Shown here one piece after another: positions 23,840-34,977 of a stretch of DNA of 64,000 nucleotides. The position numbers and the translations under genes are program-made. The notes beneath the pieces were generated by a model. It did no database searches. It had not been told where the DNA came from and saw only the letters and a list, made by a program, of their open reading frames with translations. The DNA lies in assembly GCA_011109175.1 (NCBI GenBank), contig RDEW01000023.1, positions 159,225 to 223,224 on the forward strand, in the 5' to 3' direction. Origin of the DNA: Dicyema japonicum (taxonomy: Eukaryota; Dicyemida; Rhombozoa; Dicyemidae). Numbering within the stretch: position 1 is the first letter of the stretch; each line of letters starts with the position of its first letter.

Positions 23840-24035
23840 CAACCCATAATTTTCAAATATGGACCACTTTAGTAATCAATAAAATTACTACACTTCTAAA
23901 TGCTATATTTGCCAGAAAGGAAAACCTTTCCATTGGTTCTTCTGAACTACTAATACCTATCCAGAAACCTTGGTCATTGGAAAATTTACTCCTGATAATC
24001 TCTGATCTGAAAATCTGGAGTTGGTTACGTTGAAT
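23840..24035 (+). mobile_element. RTE-like RT scrap
   Basis: The frame reads ITTLLNAIFARKENL, then SELLIPIQKPWSLENLL, matching the LLNE.F...G.LIPIQKP.....NL block of RTE-type reverse transcriptases. It is about 60 residues long with no preserved flanks. Confidence 0.5.
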
Positions 24036-24679
24036 GGCTTCGAGACACGTAAAAAATTCATGAAATTTTCCTATTCTCTGTGTGTCTTATCGGTGTTCAG
24101 TCTAGTGTCTCATCGCGTCTGTCACAAGCACTAGTTTCTTGGACTCTTAGTCTTCTCTCTCCACATCATTTCGAAGGGCGTAGAAGTTTCTTCTGATCTG
24201 CATATGATGTAGTATATTTGATTAAATGTTGATTATTTTTTTGTCGAACAAATCATTATTCCAGACCACGTTTTTTTTATGACTAGAAGGTATTAAAGCA
24301 TGTTTGAATAAAAAAACTAAATCTTGACAGAAGTCGATTCAAGGAAGTTTCAGATCCCTATTATCTTTTTGGACTCCTTCATTTGTATTCTAGTCTTCTG
24401 CAAAAATAGATTGACATTGCTTAGACTGATGAAGATCCATCACTAATCGACAGAAGAAAATTGAGGAGAAACCGAAGCTTTTTTATAAAGTCAGTTGGCC
24501 TAACACTAGAGAAAATTTACTGTGGTAACTAAAGGGAATTAAATATTTTAAAAATTTCTGATAAAATATTGTTTATTTGGAATGCTTTTTTATTCACTAT
24601 TGACCCCACTGTTCTATTAAACTTTTATTTTTTTAAATTTTAAATTTATTGAACCAAAAAACACCGTCATAGATAAAAT
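24036..24679. other. AT-rich stretch, nothing identified
   Basis: I see no extended open frame, RT motif or structural RNA signature on either strand. Small poly-T and poly-A runs only. Confidence 0.5.
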
Positions 24680-24945
24680 GAAAAAACTCAGGTGATTCTG
24701 CCGCAGTCTTAGAATGCTCGGTCTTGAAGGAAGTGCCGTCCAGAGGGAACTCCTTTGGATGGTTGTTGACTAATGGTCCTTTTTGGATATAATTTAGGAT
24801 TATATCTGGCGACACCAGAGATGGTGAACCACACGACGCACGCTAACAATTCAACGCTAAATTCAAGGGAGGGGAAGAGGAGAAGAATCAAAAAAATATT
24901 CTTCAATTCATGTAGCTACATGGCACCACACTAACTTTGTCGGCA
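24680..24945 (-). repeat. SINE-like dispersed repeat, minus-strand copy
   Basis: Read on the minus strand it has GTGGTGCCATGTAG at the start, a CTTCTCCTCTTCCCCTCC core, the GGTTCACCATCTCTGGTGTC block and a tail with AAAAAGGACCATT. The same order of blocks occurs at 46546-46690 (minus), 33363-33660 (plus) and 48537-48855 (plus). It is non-coding. Confidence 0.65.
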
Positions 24946-25047
24946 AACTTTTATTAAGCATAATAATTGAATTTAATACAACAAATTATATGGTCGTTCA
25001 TTATTTGTTTAGGTTTATTATTTGTTATTCTTTTTATTATTAAAAGA

Positions 25048-25382
25048 GAAATTCTAATCCTCTTACGTCTCTTGCTTTCTCCTCTAGTAAAGATTTTGGT
25101 CAACTCTTAGTATTATTTTCTTTCCCGATAGTGCACAAAAATACTCATACATTGTGCATCAGAGGACATACTTAGGAGCAGATATTTCTATCCACTTTAA
25201 TTTTACAAAGTAACGATTAACATCATATCATCACATAATAAATATTATTGTCTTAGCCCAACTACTACTGTTTGCAATAGCTCTTCATGAGTAATGTAAT
25301 ACTAATCCTTTTACGTCTCTTTGCTTTTCCCTTCTAGTAAAGATATTGGCCATTTCTTAGTATTATCCTCTTTCACTTTATC
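25048..25382. repeat. Direct repeat of ~80 bp (about 25048-25130 and 25298-25382)
   Basis: Both units carry TTACGTCTCTT, then a C/T-rich run, TCTAGTAAAGAT and TCTTAGTATTAT. They are offset by about 250 bp and roughly 80 percent alike by eye. No coding content. Confidence 0.55.
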
Positions 25383-25429
25383 GGCTGAAACGCATACACA
25401 TATAGTATTTCCACCGTAAAAGTTCCATA

Positions 25430-25700
25430 AAATTCACAAACGCCTACAACTGAGACTTATGTGCCATCTGGAGCAATACTGGACGAGGCAACTGACAATC
25501 ATAAATCATCCTTCCAATAAGATCAGGATATCAGATCAGCGAACCTACCTGGACATTGCACTCTGTTCCCATTTGGTTTTAAAAAAGTAAATCGTTGATC
25601 TATGACACTAGTGGTGACCATAATCCAATTTTGTTGAAGATCTGTAAAAGACCTTCCGAAAAAAATCAATATTATTTATAAAAAATGATGTACCAAATGA
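25430..25700 (+). mobile_element. LINE APE endonuclease end
   Basis: The frames read RTYLDIALCSHLV, then after a frame change TSGDHNPILLKICKRPS. This matches the last strand of LINE apurinic-like endonucleases (LDI.L.S......SDHNPI). Frame shifts are present and the RT is missing. Confidence 0.6.
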
Positions 25701-26399
25701 GGATTTAAGATTATGTTAATTTGTCGATTAGAATAAGAATGATCGTTTTGTGCCTAAAGTGATTGGTGTCCATTCAAAATACGGTCTTAATCTGCAAAAT
25801 AAAATTGGGATTGAAGTCGAGGGAAATTCTGATGATATTTTTCATGGAATCTAGACCATGCACATATTTGCAGTCAGATATTGGAATAGGATTAAAGAAC
25901 TTGCGCTTTACCAAACTATGTCAAAGATACAAATTAATCAGATCCGTGGAAGGCTGAACATTCCTTTAAGTCAGAGGAAATTATCCAGTCAAGGAGTTTG
26001 TTGAAAATGTTGAACTCTTATTACGAGAAACGTGGATGAAACACACTCAAAAGGCTGTGTTTTGCACAATCAGAGGCCTCACTTATCTACAGGTAAATTA
26101 GATTTTTAATTGTTTAGGTGTTAGCAATTTCCAAAGATATTAAGTTATTCTTGGAATCAACACTATTGTGCAATCTAATATTCAAGAAAAACAAGACAAT
26201 TCAAATATAAATGAATTGGAAGTCCAAGAAAAATCCAAAACTCATAATAAGGGTTATTCATGACCAAAGATAGTGAATCCAGTATAACTTTAAGAGAGTG
26301 AATATGTAGTCTCATTGTTATATAAGAATGAATAAAAGGAATTCGTCGATGTTGAAGATATTGTATATATTTTTAAATACATAGAGGTTCGTATAAAAA
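25701..26399 (+). other. Unassigned open segments
   Basis: Short frames include VIGVHSKYGLNLQNKIG near 25760 and a charged stretch NIQEKQDNSNINELEVQEK near 26180. They could be exons of a short-intron gene or the 5' part of the R4/Dong-like fragment that follows. I cannot assign either. Confidence 0.25.
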
Positions 26400-26674
26400 A
26401 ATTATGGATTTAAAGAAATTCGAGCTTCCACATGATGAACAAGTTATCATTGTTGCAAAATTGTGTCCAGTTTTGTAAACGTTAAAGATTGTGACGGTTC
26501 CATAAAAAGCACACTCAAAAAGCCTTAAAATGGTTAATAATTATCTTTAGCTTCCTTTGTAAAAACTGTCTGACACCGAAATGGCCCCAAGATATTCCAA
26601 ATTAGAGGTTTCTTCCAAAATGTGTCTTAAAAAGTTTAGTACTAAATTTGAGGAAATCAATTTTCTTAATAATT

Positions 26675-27021
26675 AATAGGATGGAGTAGTAACAAAGTAC
26701 TACAAGTCCAATATGGAAAGACTCAATGCGGATGTCTCAACAACGGCGTACATCCAATCAACGACGATTAAAAAAACTTTAGAGAGCATGATAATCGAGC
26801 ATAGAGATGGGCTGAAAGTTGATAACTATGATGATGAGGTTACTAGAGTGACTAATCATCTTATCTCAAGAGGCTCTGAACTTGTAACTGAAATGGAAGA
26901 GGAACCAAGAGAAACAGCTGTTTTGTCTAGTGATTTGCTCTCTCAAATGGTATACGAGGAAAACAGTAAGGGTGATGCAAAGGGCCAATGTCCAAAGAAA
27001 AGGAGAATTCAGTTTGCATAG
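26675..27021 (+). mobile_element. R4/Dong-like LINE 3' fragment
   Basis: DGVV, then the 102-residue frame with TTAYIQSTTIKKTLESMIIE and a C-terminal KKRRIQFA, matches the last part of the element at 34978-38512 (TRTYIQSVVLKRTLESMLIE, KRRRGI). It is 5' truncated, as expected for target-primed insertion. Confidence 0.75.
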
Positions 27022-27799
27022 TGTTAATTACAATTAATTTTCTTCATTCGATTATTATATTAAACACAAGGTAATTTATCATTTTTTAATTTATTTACAA
27101 AGAAATCTTCATTTTCATGCTATTTTGTTTTTTCGAAGTGAATGGTCAATAACCGCAAAGAACATATTCAGGAATTTCTTCTTTGATTACATTGTGCATT
27201 GTGAAAGCATGTTCCATATCTTTCATGCATTCATGCTCTAAAAATCAATGATAAAAGATGTCCAAATTTTCAGTTTCTAATTATTTACTGATTAGTTGGG
27301 CTTTTTTGTTATCAGGTTGTGTCATAAAGTTCAACTTGTGAGGGCTTTTCAAAGCAATTTCGTTTTTCCGATCGATTATCATATTAACGATTAACTGTAT
27401 ACAATCTGTTTTACTAAATATAATTACAATCCGTATTCAAAATAACATGAGCATCGTACCTATGAGTATTTCATTTTTGTCCCGTTTTTAAAAATATAAT
27501 TTTTACTTTACTCAAGAAGAGTCCGGGAGTTGCTCGAAGGTAAGATCAATTTTACTTTGATTTCTTTTTTCTTTCAAGTTTCTCTTAGGGCTTCTAAAAA
27601 AATCAAAAAATAATGATCAATTGAAGTGGCGCTAACTTGTAGGTCGATCAGGACAAGAGAAGAAGTGGCTTCTGCCCATATAGAGCCCAGATAGATCACA
27701 TCCAAAAATTTGATCGTCAGATTTGGATATTTTTTTTATTTTAAAATTATTTTTAAAAATAATTAATTAATAAATGTTTAAAGAATATCTGGGGCTCTT
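27022..27799. other. AT-rich stretch, nothing identified
   Basis: No supported coding region, structural RNA or repeat is visible. Several poly-A and poly-T runs occur. Confidence 0.5.
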
Positions 27800-27990
27800 C
27801 TGGTGAACGTAACATACATATCTTGATTGTGCTAGTGGGAGATAAACCTTACCACGAAGAACTTGACCAAGATCCATGACATTCAGTCAAATGCGGCTAA
27901 AGTACTGAAGAAGTCTTCTTGCAAGAAAATCCTCCTGGAGCTTTGAGAACATGATAAATATAATTCGTGTAATTGAACCACGTCCATGTT
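27800..27990 (+). mobile_element. Jockey/CR1-like RT thumb scrap
   Basis: Frames with CASGR, NLTKIHDIQSNAAKVLKK and SCKKILLEL resemble the CASWGI...KISDIQSLSATTI thumb segment of the element at 6.1-7.9 kb. It is short and shifted in frame. Confidence 0.5.
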
Positions 27991-28239
27991 GCAAATGTGC
28001 CAGAACATGGTCTGAACACAAGTAAAGATTACTCCTTAAAGAAGTCGGGATCATCTTAAGTTCTCATTAATGCTATAACTATGGTTTTGATTAATTTAAC
28101 GTCTAATGAGACTGCTGTGAGTTCGAATCCTATACATGAATTTTACAACGGTCGAATCCCGTCAAATAGATCCTACCAGTGAAATGACTAGTCCTTATAT
28201 ACGATGCAGTCGTTCAAATGGATCTTCCTACCTTTCCCT

Positions 28240-29935
28240 AACCAAATCCACCATTGAGATTTCATTATGAAAACTCTTGATCCCGTCAAGCTCGACAAAC
28301 CATTTGTCTCTACAAATATTCGAAATTATCTTATTCATATGACAAATAATCCATATTGGGCGAGTCTTATATCATAATTTGTTCCTCACCGCTAATGGTG
28401 AGAAAATACATGATCTATATCGTGATTTATAGACTTTTTGTCGAGAGTCCATGATTACACATCTCGGAATTACGCTCATTAATATCGATGCCGCATCTGC
28501 TAAGGATTTCATAAGCCACTCAGTTTAACTGCAATCGTACCATTGTCAAATATCAATAATTGAAAGACATATATAAGGGCTGCCTCGTCGGCTTCTACTA
28601 AAAGACCACGTAAAACCAAACTAATTATCACGTGATCCCGACGATGACTTCTTTTCGATTGTTCCGAAATTTTACTCCTTGTTTCCTGGTGGGATTTCGA
28701 CCCCCTAAAAACGAATTGATTTTTCTTAAATTCCCGATCACTAGGAGTACGATGAAGCATGTCCTCTTTGACAAAAAACACCTCAAATGCGAATCGCTGG
28801 ATAGATTAAAAATATTTGACTCACACTCAGCACTTCCTCATAAAAAAAGTCTTAACATTAAGATAATCGCTTATTTACTCAGGGCAGGACCGTATTATTC
28901 CCGACTAGAGCAGCTTGAGCATTTTGATTGGTCTTTCCTCAGTTCTACGGAGCAAATATTTAATGTCAAATTCGACGATGCTACATGGAAGCAAGTTACA
29001 CTACCAGTTAGATTTGGGAGTCTTGGAATCCGTCGTACATTGGACGTCTCACTTCCTGCACATCTGTCTTAACTCACGTCCTGCGAACCTTTGATCAGGA
29101 GGATTCTACACTCCCTACCCGATTTCTCAATTGACTAAGACATAATCCACGCACGAAAAGCCTGGAATGTCACCAACCTCCTCCTGCCTCCTTTACAAGA
29201 CTGTCAGCCAAACCTGGACTATTTATTATGTTGGACTCTCACTGGAATCAGCCAATCAGCACCGACGTGCTTGTTTGCTTTCAGGGGCTTTCCCGAGAGA
29301 AGTGCCTGCTCAAAGCCATTCCCAATGGAGTTCTGGGTACCTTCCTGGATGATGGATGCGTCTGTATTAAGATCTCATTGCGACTGTGATTAAAGTCTGT
29401 TTTCAACATCCGTGCCGATGCGGAAACAAGATCGACTGTTTTGGCCTACACCCTCTCTACTGCAGGAATAATGCAGGAATATTTCCCAGACACATGGCCT
29501 TGAACGAACTCGTTAAACGAGCTTTTGACGCCGCGGTCACCCTTCTATGCTCGAAACTGTCGGCTTTTGCAGACGGGACGGGAAACCAGATGAGATAACA
29601 ATCTTCCCTTTTGAAACCAAGAAACCACTTGTCTGGGACGTTACCTGAACGACACATCCAGAATGCCTCTGGAGCTGTTCTGCCAATGAGAAGGCCGAGA
29701 AGATGAACGGGAATAGTATGCGGTCTTACCCAATTATTTTTTGTTTGTTCCTCTCGCCGTTGAGACGTCTGTTTCCCTTGCGCCTGCGACGCTGGAATTC
29801 TTGAGTCGTCTAGGAAATCGGATCGTTACACGAAAAGGAGAACCTCGTGAGCGCTGCTGGATATTCAAGCGAATCTCGCTCGCTATTTCCTGAGAGGGAA
29901 TAGCCACGCAGTCAGGGCAGCCTCTATATAACTTT
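28240..29935 (+). mobile_element. RLE-type LINE, plus-strand copy, decayed
   Basis: Recognisable blocks are the SIVPKFYSLFPGGIS region near 28660, EQIFNVKFDDATWKQVTLPV, FGSLGIRRTLDVSLPAHLS near 29010-29070, and the zinc motif CRCGNKIDCFGLHPLYC. The latter is followed by RHMALNELVKRAFDAA near 29490 and a mutated endonuclease end (LARYFLRGNSHAVRAAS) near 29900. Many stops and shifts are present. The stretch 28896-29286 is base-for-base identical to 40998-41388. Confidence 0.8.
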
Positions 29936-30249
29936 TTACTCTATTTTCTTTCTTTAATAAATTTTTTAATATTTAAATAAACTAAAATTTTTACATACTT
30001 CAATAAAAATTTTACAACAACTTTTCTTATGGACAAACTTATTTTGGGAAAATAGCCAAATTTAATAATTTTTTATCTAAAAAAATTAAAAGTTATTGCA
30101 ACCAGTAACTTTTGAATTTTAGATAACAGTCGTGAGATTAGTGACTTTGTTAATTCTAGAGTCGGTTTTACAGTGACACCTGTGAAATAGTAATATAAAT
30201 GATAAACCTGTTTGTTTGAAATGTTTCTAAGACAAATTTTTTTTTATAA

Positions 30250-32710
30250 AGAAAAATTTTTTTAACAATTAAACAAATGTCAGTTGAGGAAGCCTGCTGC
30301 GTGGATTGCGAACGAGTTCCCTCGGAAAATGGCTATTCCAATCTTTTGTCTTAGCCATAACCCTTCTCGTTGATCCCTTTTCTTTCTGGCAAGCAATCCT
30401 CCGAGTTCTTGCAAGAATTCAGCCGTTATTGGACCAACGGCTCCCGATGATTTGGTCGCAACAGATGTAAATCGGTAGCGATCCCCGAGGCAAGAATATT
30501 TCTTGATTTTTAGGTTCTCCGCAGTCGAAGCAGCTGCTCCAGGTGTCTGAACCGATTTAAAAATATTCATGCATGAGAAAGTGTCTGCACAAGTTGCGTC
30601 CCAGACCAAAGATCTTCCAGACGTGAAGCGGAAAAGGGTCATCCCGTCAGGTCTCTTCCCATCTCTTCGTTCATGAAGGACTTGCCGTGTCAAATGTCTG
30701 CAGTTTGAGAGAGACGATAGATATGCCGGGTACGCAACCTCCAGCGCCGATCTTAGACCGACACCTCCGAATCCAGAGGGAAGCTTACATTGTTTCCTAC
30801 CAAGTTCGTCAAGCGGACGTTAATTAATGACTCAACAGTTTGTTTGAGAGACTTGTCTATTGAAAGTAGAGTGTCGTATTGTTCGTAGCAGGGTGAACAT
30901 CGGAGTAGATATAAAAGCTTAGGTAGTCCAATGTTGTTTCTCATCAGGAAGAAAAATGTGTGAGAGTCGAGACATGACAATCTTTTCGCAAGGCGTGTTA
31001 ATTCTTCATTTTTGGAAAGTAGATGGTTCTTGAGTTCTTTTTCGCTGAGTGGGCATCCGAGGAAATATAATTTATCAACTGGCACAGTCGGGATCCCAGG
31101 AAGCAGTTCGTTAAAAGACTCCTTGATAGAGAAAAAGTCGGTGTATGGATATGAGACATTTATTAGCTCTGATTTGTTAACATTGATGTCCAAGACCAAA
31201 TGTTTTAATGCGGGTAACGCTTTACGTAATGAATTGTATGTTTATTTGAACGATCCTCCAATTGTGGCTTCATCGAGGTATCAGAGATTTAGCTGAGCAT
31301 TAATTGATCTCACAACCTCATCAATGGTCAAGGCAAATAATAGAGGTCCGAGCGGATCTCCTTGTTGTACACCCGTTTTTGATTTAATAATTTCATTTTC
31401 AAAAACCAAAGACGTATCTTCCCCATAGGATAATTGACAAGAAGGAAAAGCTTTGGAGCCCTCTTCCAACACGTTTTCATAATTTCATCTCTTCTGAGAG
31501 AATTGAAGGCATTCGTTATGTCCAACTTGATTCCAATGCATTCATTTGAAATATTTTTATGTGTGAAGAAACGCCTTGCTGCATGAACCGCAACCTCACA
31601 TCTGTTCTGGATACTAACACCCATTTGTTTAGGAAAGAACTCCTCTCCGAGTTGTCAGCTCACCAGGGTCGATGCTACTTTTGCTGCAAGTCTTCTAAAA
31701 TAGTTCCCGACCGCAATGGGGCCAGATTCCTCCGTTGGGTTTTTTGAAAGCAAATAGCCTTGCGGAGAAGAGCAATTCTCTGGCTTATTTATAAATGTCG
31801 CCGTTAACCATTTTTCTGATTAGGTCCGTAATTGATTTGACAAGACAGCGTCCAGCTCCCGAGGTGTAAGTGGACGTAAGGTCCTTAATATGGCCAGGAC
31901 GTAACCCTTCCAAGACTCCACCGCTGCTAGCGGTGAAGGAAGTTATTCCGTGACGCACTTCGGATTCGGTAATAATGATCTCCTGGGTTCCTTCAGGATT
32001 CAAAAACTTTTCATAGTCAGTCGGTGCATCTGGATGCTTTAGAATTAAGGTATTTAGGACCTCGGGAGTACAAGACAATACTGTGTCATCGGATGTGATA
32101 ACCTTCAAGGCTGCCCGCACGTCGCTTCCAGAAGTTTCCGGTTTACTCTCTCCTTTAGTTTGTTGGGGGCATCTTTGATGAATGCTCTTCTGGTTTCGAC
32201 CTCATTGACATTTGGCTGTTCAAGTATTGCGTGTATGTTATGACAGCTAAAATTCATTATGTTTCGTTTCAGTTTCACAGATAAGTTGAGTCGGGAGTTT
32301 GTTTCTTTATTATTGTCCTCAGATTCCTTTGTAGGTATTCCGAGTGCGACAGGTGCAAAGCATATAAGGTTTTAGCCAGGATTCCCAACTGTCAGAGGAT
32401 AGTGCGTGATCAATGGCATCTGAAAGACTCGTTGCTGCGGCAATTCGTACTCCTTTAGAGATTTTTACTGGGATTTTCATGGCTTTCCTGAGGTTCGAGA
32501 TCTTCAAGAGAGTATGATCTGTATGTGGCAGTGTAAAGTTTGACTGAGTTATTTTTTCCCGCCTGAGGCCTCCATTCCAATACAAAAGGGGCACAACCAA
32601 CTCGACAGCGTCTCGGCGCAAGCTTTACTCATTTTTATGCAGCCCAGATGGACGAATGATTCACATTGTGTGCAGTTAATATTTCCATAAGATTTTTGTT
32701 GATCACACCA
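30250..32710 (-). mobile_element. RLE-type LINE with N-terminal PHD finger, most domains present
   Basis: In minus-strand order there is a PHD-type zinc finger near 32710-32600 (INCTQCESFVHLGC...WLCPFC). Then come the KISKGVRIAAATSLSDAIDHA block, the RT start (SGGVLEGLRPGHIKDLTST), domain A (GIKLDITNAFNSLRRDE), GVQQGDPLGPLLFALTID, and a catalytic YLDEATIGG near 31275 in which the second aspartate is glutamate. The thumb (PKLLYLLRCSPCYEQ) follows, and finally the endonuclease GKRPDGMTLFRF...LVWDATCADTF near 30620. The 3' end is at about 30265. The CCHC linker is partly deleted near 30680. Stops and shifts separate the blocks, so this copy is inactive. Confidence 0.85.
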
Positions 32711-33362
32711 CACCACACCACTTTTTTAATTTTTTCGACGAAAAATTAAATAAAAAGCGAAAATTCCACAAGATATTTTCTAAAGAATGTCTTAATTTTT
32801 TCACTGATCTTTCTGATTGAACGTGAATTAACATGTTATAAAAAACTCGAAAAATTGAAAAATTATCTACAAAAATCGCACTTCTCATTAAATTTTGATG
32901 GAATCATCAATGAGTGAATTTTTTTCTAAATTCCGACTAGTCAAGACCCAGAACATTTGATAATATCAAATTTAGTTATGGAACTATCATTGACTCTCCA
33001 TTCTTATAGGAACAGCTTGTTTTCAGATATCTATAGGTTTCCAGTCCAATAAATTAACTAAAATGCGAAATATTAGTTTGAATTTATGTTTTTTTTGTAC
33101 TTTTAAATTGTAGTATTATTGTTTTCCCTAGTTTATCTAAATATTCGATAAGTTTTTCAAACTTAGACGAATGATGCTTCGCAAATGCTGTAATCTTCTT
33201 GATGGCTTAAGGAGAAAGTAATATCGCACATAGGCAATACGTCACTGAGAAATTTATTTTCATGCTAATTAATAATTTATGGTAACCTAAAAAATCTAGT
33301 TGTTTAATTTTTATTTAATAATAATTTTTTATCTTTCACAATTCATAATACTTTGGAAAATA
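32711..33362. other. AT-rich stretch, nothing identified
   Basis: No supported feature on either strand. A CACCACACCACACCAC run at about 32705-32720 borders the RLE-type LINE. Confidence 0.5.
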
Positions 33363-33660
33363 GCCGCGTAGCGTCATGTGCTGCTTCGTTCCTAATTGAT
33401 TGAAGTTTCTGTTTTGTTCATCCGTTTCTCCTCTCTTCTTATTAGAGTGGGGTCATGTGATTCATCAAGGTGGCGCCCATGAAGAAGGATCATTTGCTCT
33501 CCCCCACTCCACAGGAGGGATTTCCACAACTGCAGCTATGGACGTTTTTTTCCTTTATGCTGATTTCGGATGGACTCTTTCTGTTGTAGTGGAACTAGAT
33601 ACATTTAATTAATTGTTTAATAACTTCTTCTCGGTGTATCCGGGGTTATTAAATTAATAA
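33363..33660 (+). repeat. SINE-like dispersed repeat, plus-strand copy
   Basis: It begins GCCGCGTAGCGTCATGTG, has a TTGAAGTTTCTGTTTTG core, GTGATTCATCAAGGTGGCGCC, CTCCCCCACTCCACAGGAGG and a 3' end CTCGGTGTATCCGGGGTTAT before AT-rich sequence. The last block resembles the 3' end of the Jockey/CR1-like copy at 55730-55760 (TTTTCGGGGTTATTAAAT). That resemblance suggests mobilisation by that LINE. Confidence 0.7.
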
Positions 33661-34318
33661 TACTTCGTTCTTTCTAAAAAATTGACAAAATCAATAATAG
33701 CGTTAACTATCCCTCGCAAATATTCACTTTAAACAAAAAGAAAAATTTATCGACAATTCTTTGGCATGATAATAAGTTGTTGTCGTCCTTATAACGAAAT
33801 ATTTGCACTTTTTGTTCAATGTGAATCTAGTATACCTACTACTAGAGGCACAACGAGGCATGCTACTCGAATAATGTTTTATGGTTTTAATTTTCAGTAA
33901 TTTTTTTAAAAACTTTAAAAAATTCTGGCAAATTTCGTAATTGGCAAATTTTCACTAAAATTAGAATATTTTTAAAAAAGTGACAAATCTGAGAATTGGC
34001 AAGTTTGAGAGAGTTTACTGTAAATAAATATGTTAACCAGTTCTAGTCGCAAAACATGATAAGGGAGTGAGGTTGTTTACCAGATCTTTATTAGAAAAAA
34101 TGTATGAAATTTAGAGTGAATTTAAAAAAAAAACGCAAAAAATTTCGACAAGAATAAGCTAAGTACTTTAGGGGTCGTAAAAAAAGAATAATTTCGATAT
34201 TCCTCAGTGGATGATTGATATTCAAATCCAAAATTTTTAAATTTGATTCCGAATTAAAAGATGAGTTAATCGACTTAAAATTATACATTTTATAATTTAA
34301 TTAAAATTTTTTTTTTAA
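33661..34318. other. AT-rich stretch, nothing firm
   Basis: A minus frame at 34091-34288 has a leucine-rich pattern (NLKILDLNINHPL) that could be a lone LRR scrap. Near 33930-34010 the string AATTGGCAAATTT recurs. Neither supports a gene call. Confidence 0.4.
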
Positions 34319-34510
34319 CAATTAAACAAATATCAGTTGAGGAAGCCTGCTGCGTGGATTGCGAACGAGTTCCCTCGGAGTATGGCTATTCCAATCTTTT
34401 GTCTTAGCCATAGCCCTTCTTGTTGATCCCTTTTTCTTTCTGGCAAGCAATCCTCCGAGTTCTTGCAAGAATTCAGCCGTCATTGGACCAACGGAATACC
34501 TCAGTTTTGG
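34319..34510 (-). mobile_element. RLE-type LINE extreme 3' fragment
   Basis: The minus frame PMTAEFLQELGGLLARKK and the terminal sequence are shared with the copies at 10440 and 30250. It is truncated to about 190 bp. Confidence 0.8.
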
Positions 34511-34589
34511 CAAATTCGAAGTTTATAGAAGTTTCCAAAATTATGTAATTTGATCTCTCAGATAATATTTTACTTTCCACCCACCGGCT

Positions 34590-34815
34590 TAAACAATAAG
34601 TGATCATCACCAAACTTTAAAACCACAAAGATATTGGTATACAACTTGCTTATAAAATCTATTCTTCTATACAAGGCTGGGACCTAGGCACTCTCAATAG
34701 AGGAAGAATAGAGGACGGAGTCTTTTAACAGGAATCATCTGATAAAAATAACAGGAAAGAATTGGACGACCAGGGTCTCTTGAAAGGAATCTACGAGAAA
34801 TGTGGTGGTCCCCAG
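34590..34815 (+). mobile_element. RTE-like LINE 3' fragment
   Basis: ILVYNLLIKSILLYKAGT is the thumb block of the RTE-like elements (compare LLYNSGTWATSK). The stretch parallels 21395-21610 with roughly 80 percent identity by eye. Confidence 0.65.
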
Positions 34816-34816
34816 A

Positions 34817-34930
34817 AAAATACGATAAAATTATTAATCAGGTTCATGTAATCCACATATAATATAATTTAAATTAAATTTTATTTATATTTTTACAACT
34901 ATTTATTATTTATATTTGTTCTGGTTCAAT
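34817..34930 (-). repeat. Duplicated start of LAMP-like copy A (first exon 5' end and leader)
   Basis: The stretch matches about 23108-23215. It includes the reverse complement of the start of the LAMP-like signal peptide (MNLINNFIVFF). It is separated from its continuation at 38561-38720 by the R4/Dong-like LINE, which therefore landed in a duplicate of the 23.1-23.5 kb region. Confidence 0.65.
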
Positions 34931-34977
34931 GTAATTATTGTAAAATTATAAAAACGTGTAGTTGTTGTGGTGTTGAC

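Noticed and set aside
28080-28165. Two TTCGAATCC-like boxes on the plus strand suggesting tRNA genes
   Set aside because: No cloverleaf can be drawn with paired acceptor stems; the boxes are probably chance or remnants.
28509-28781. Minus-strand ORF of 90 residues
   Set aside because: It is the antisense shadow of the RLE-type LINE on the plus strand; a similar shadow occurs at 40602-40805.
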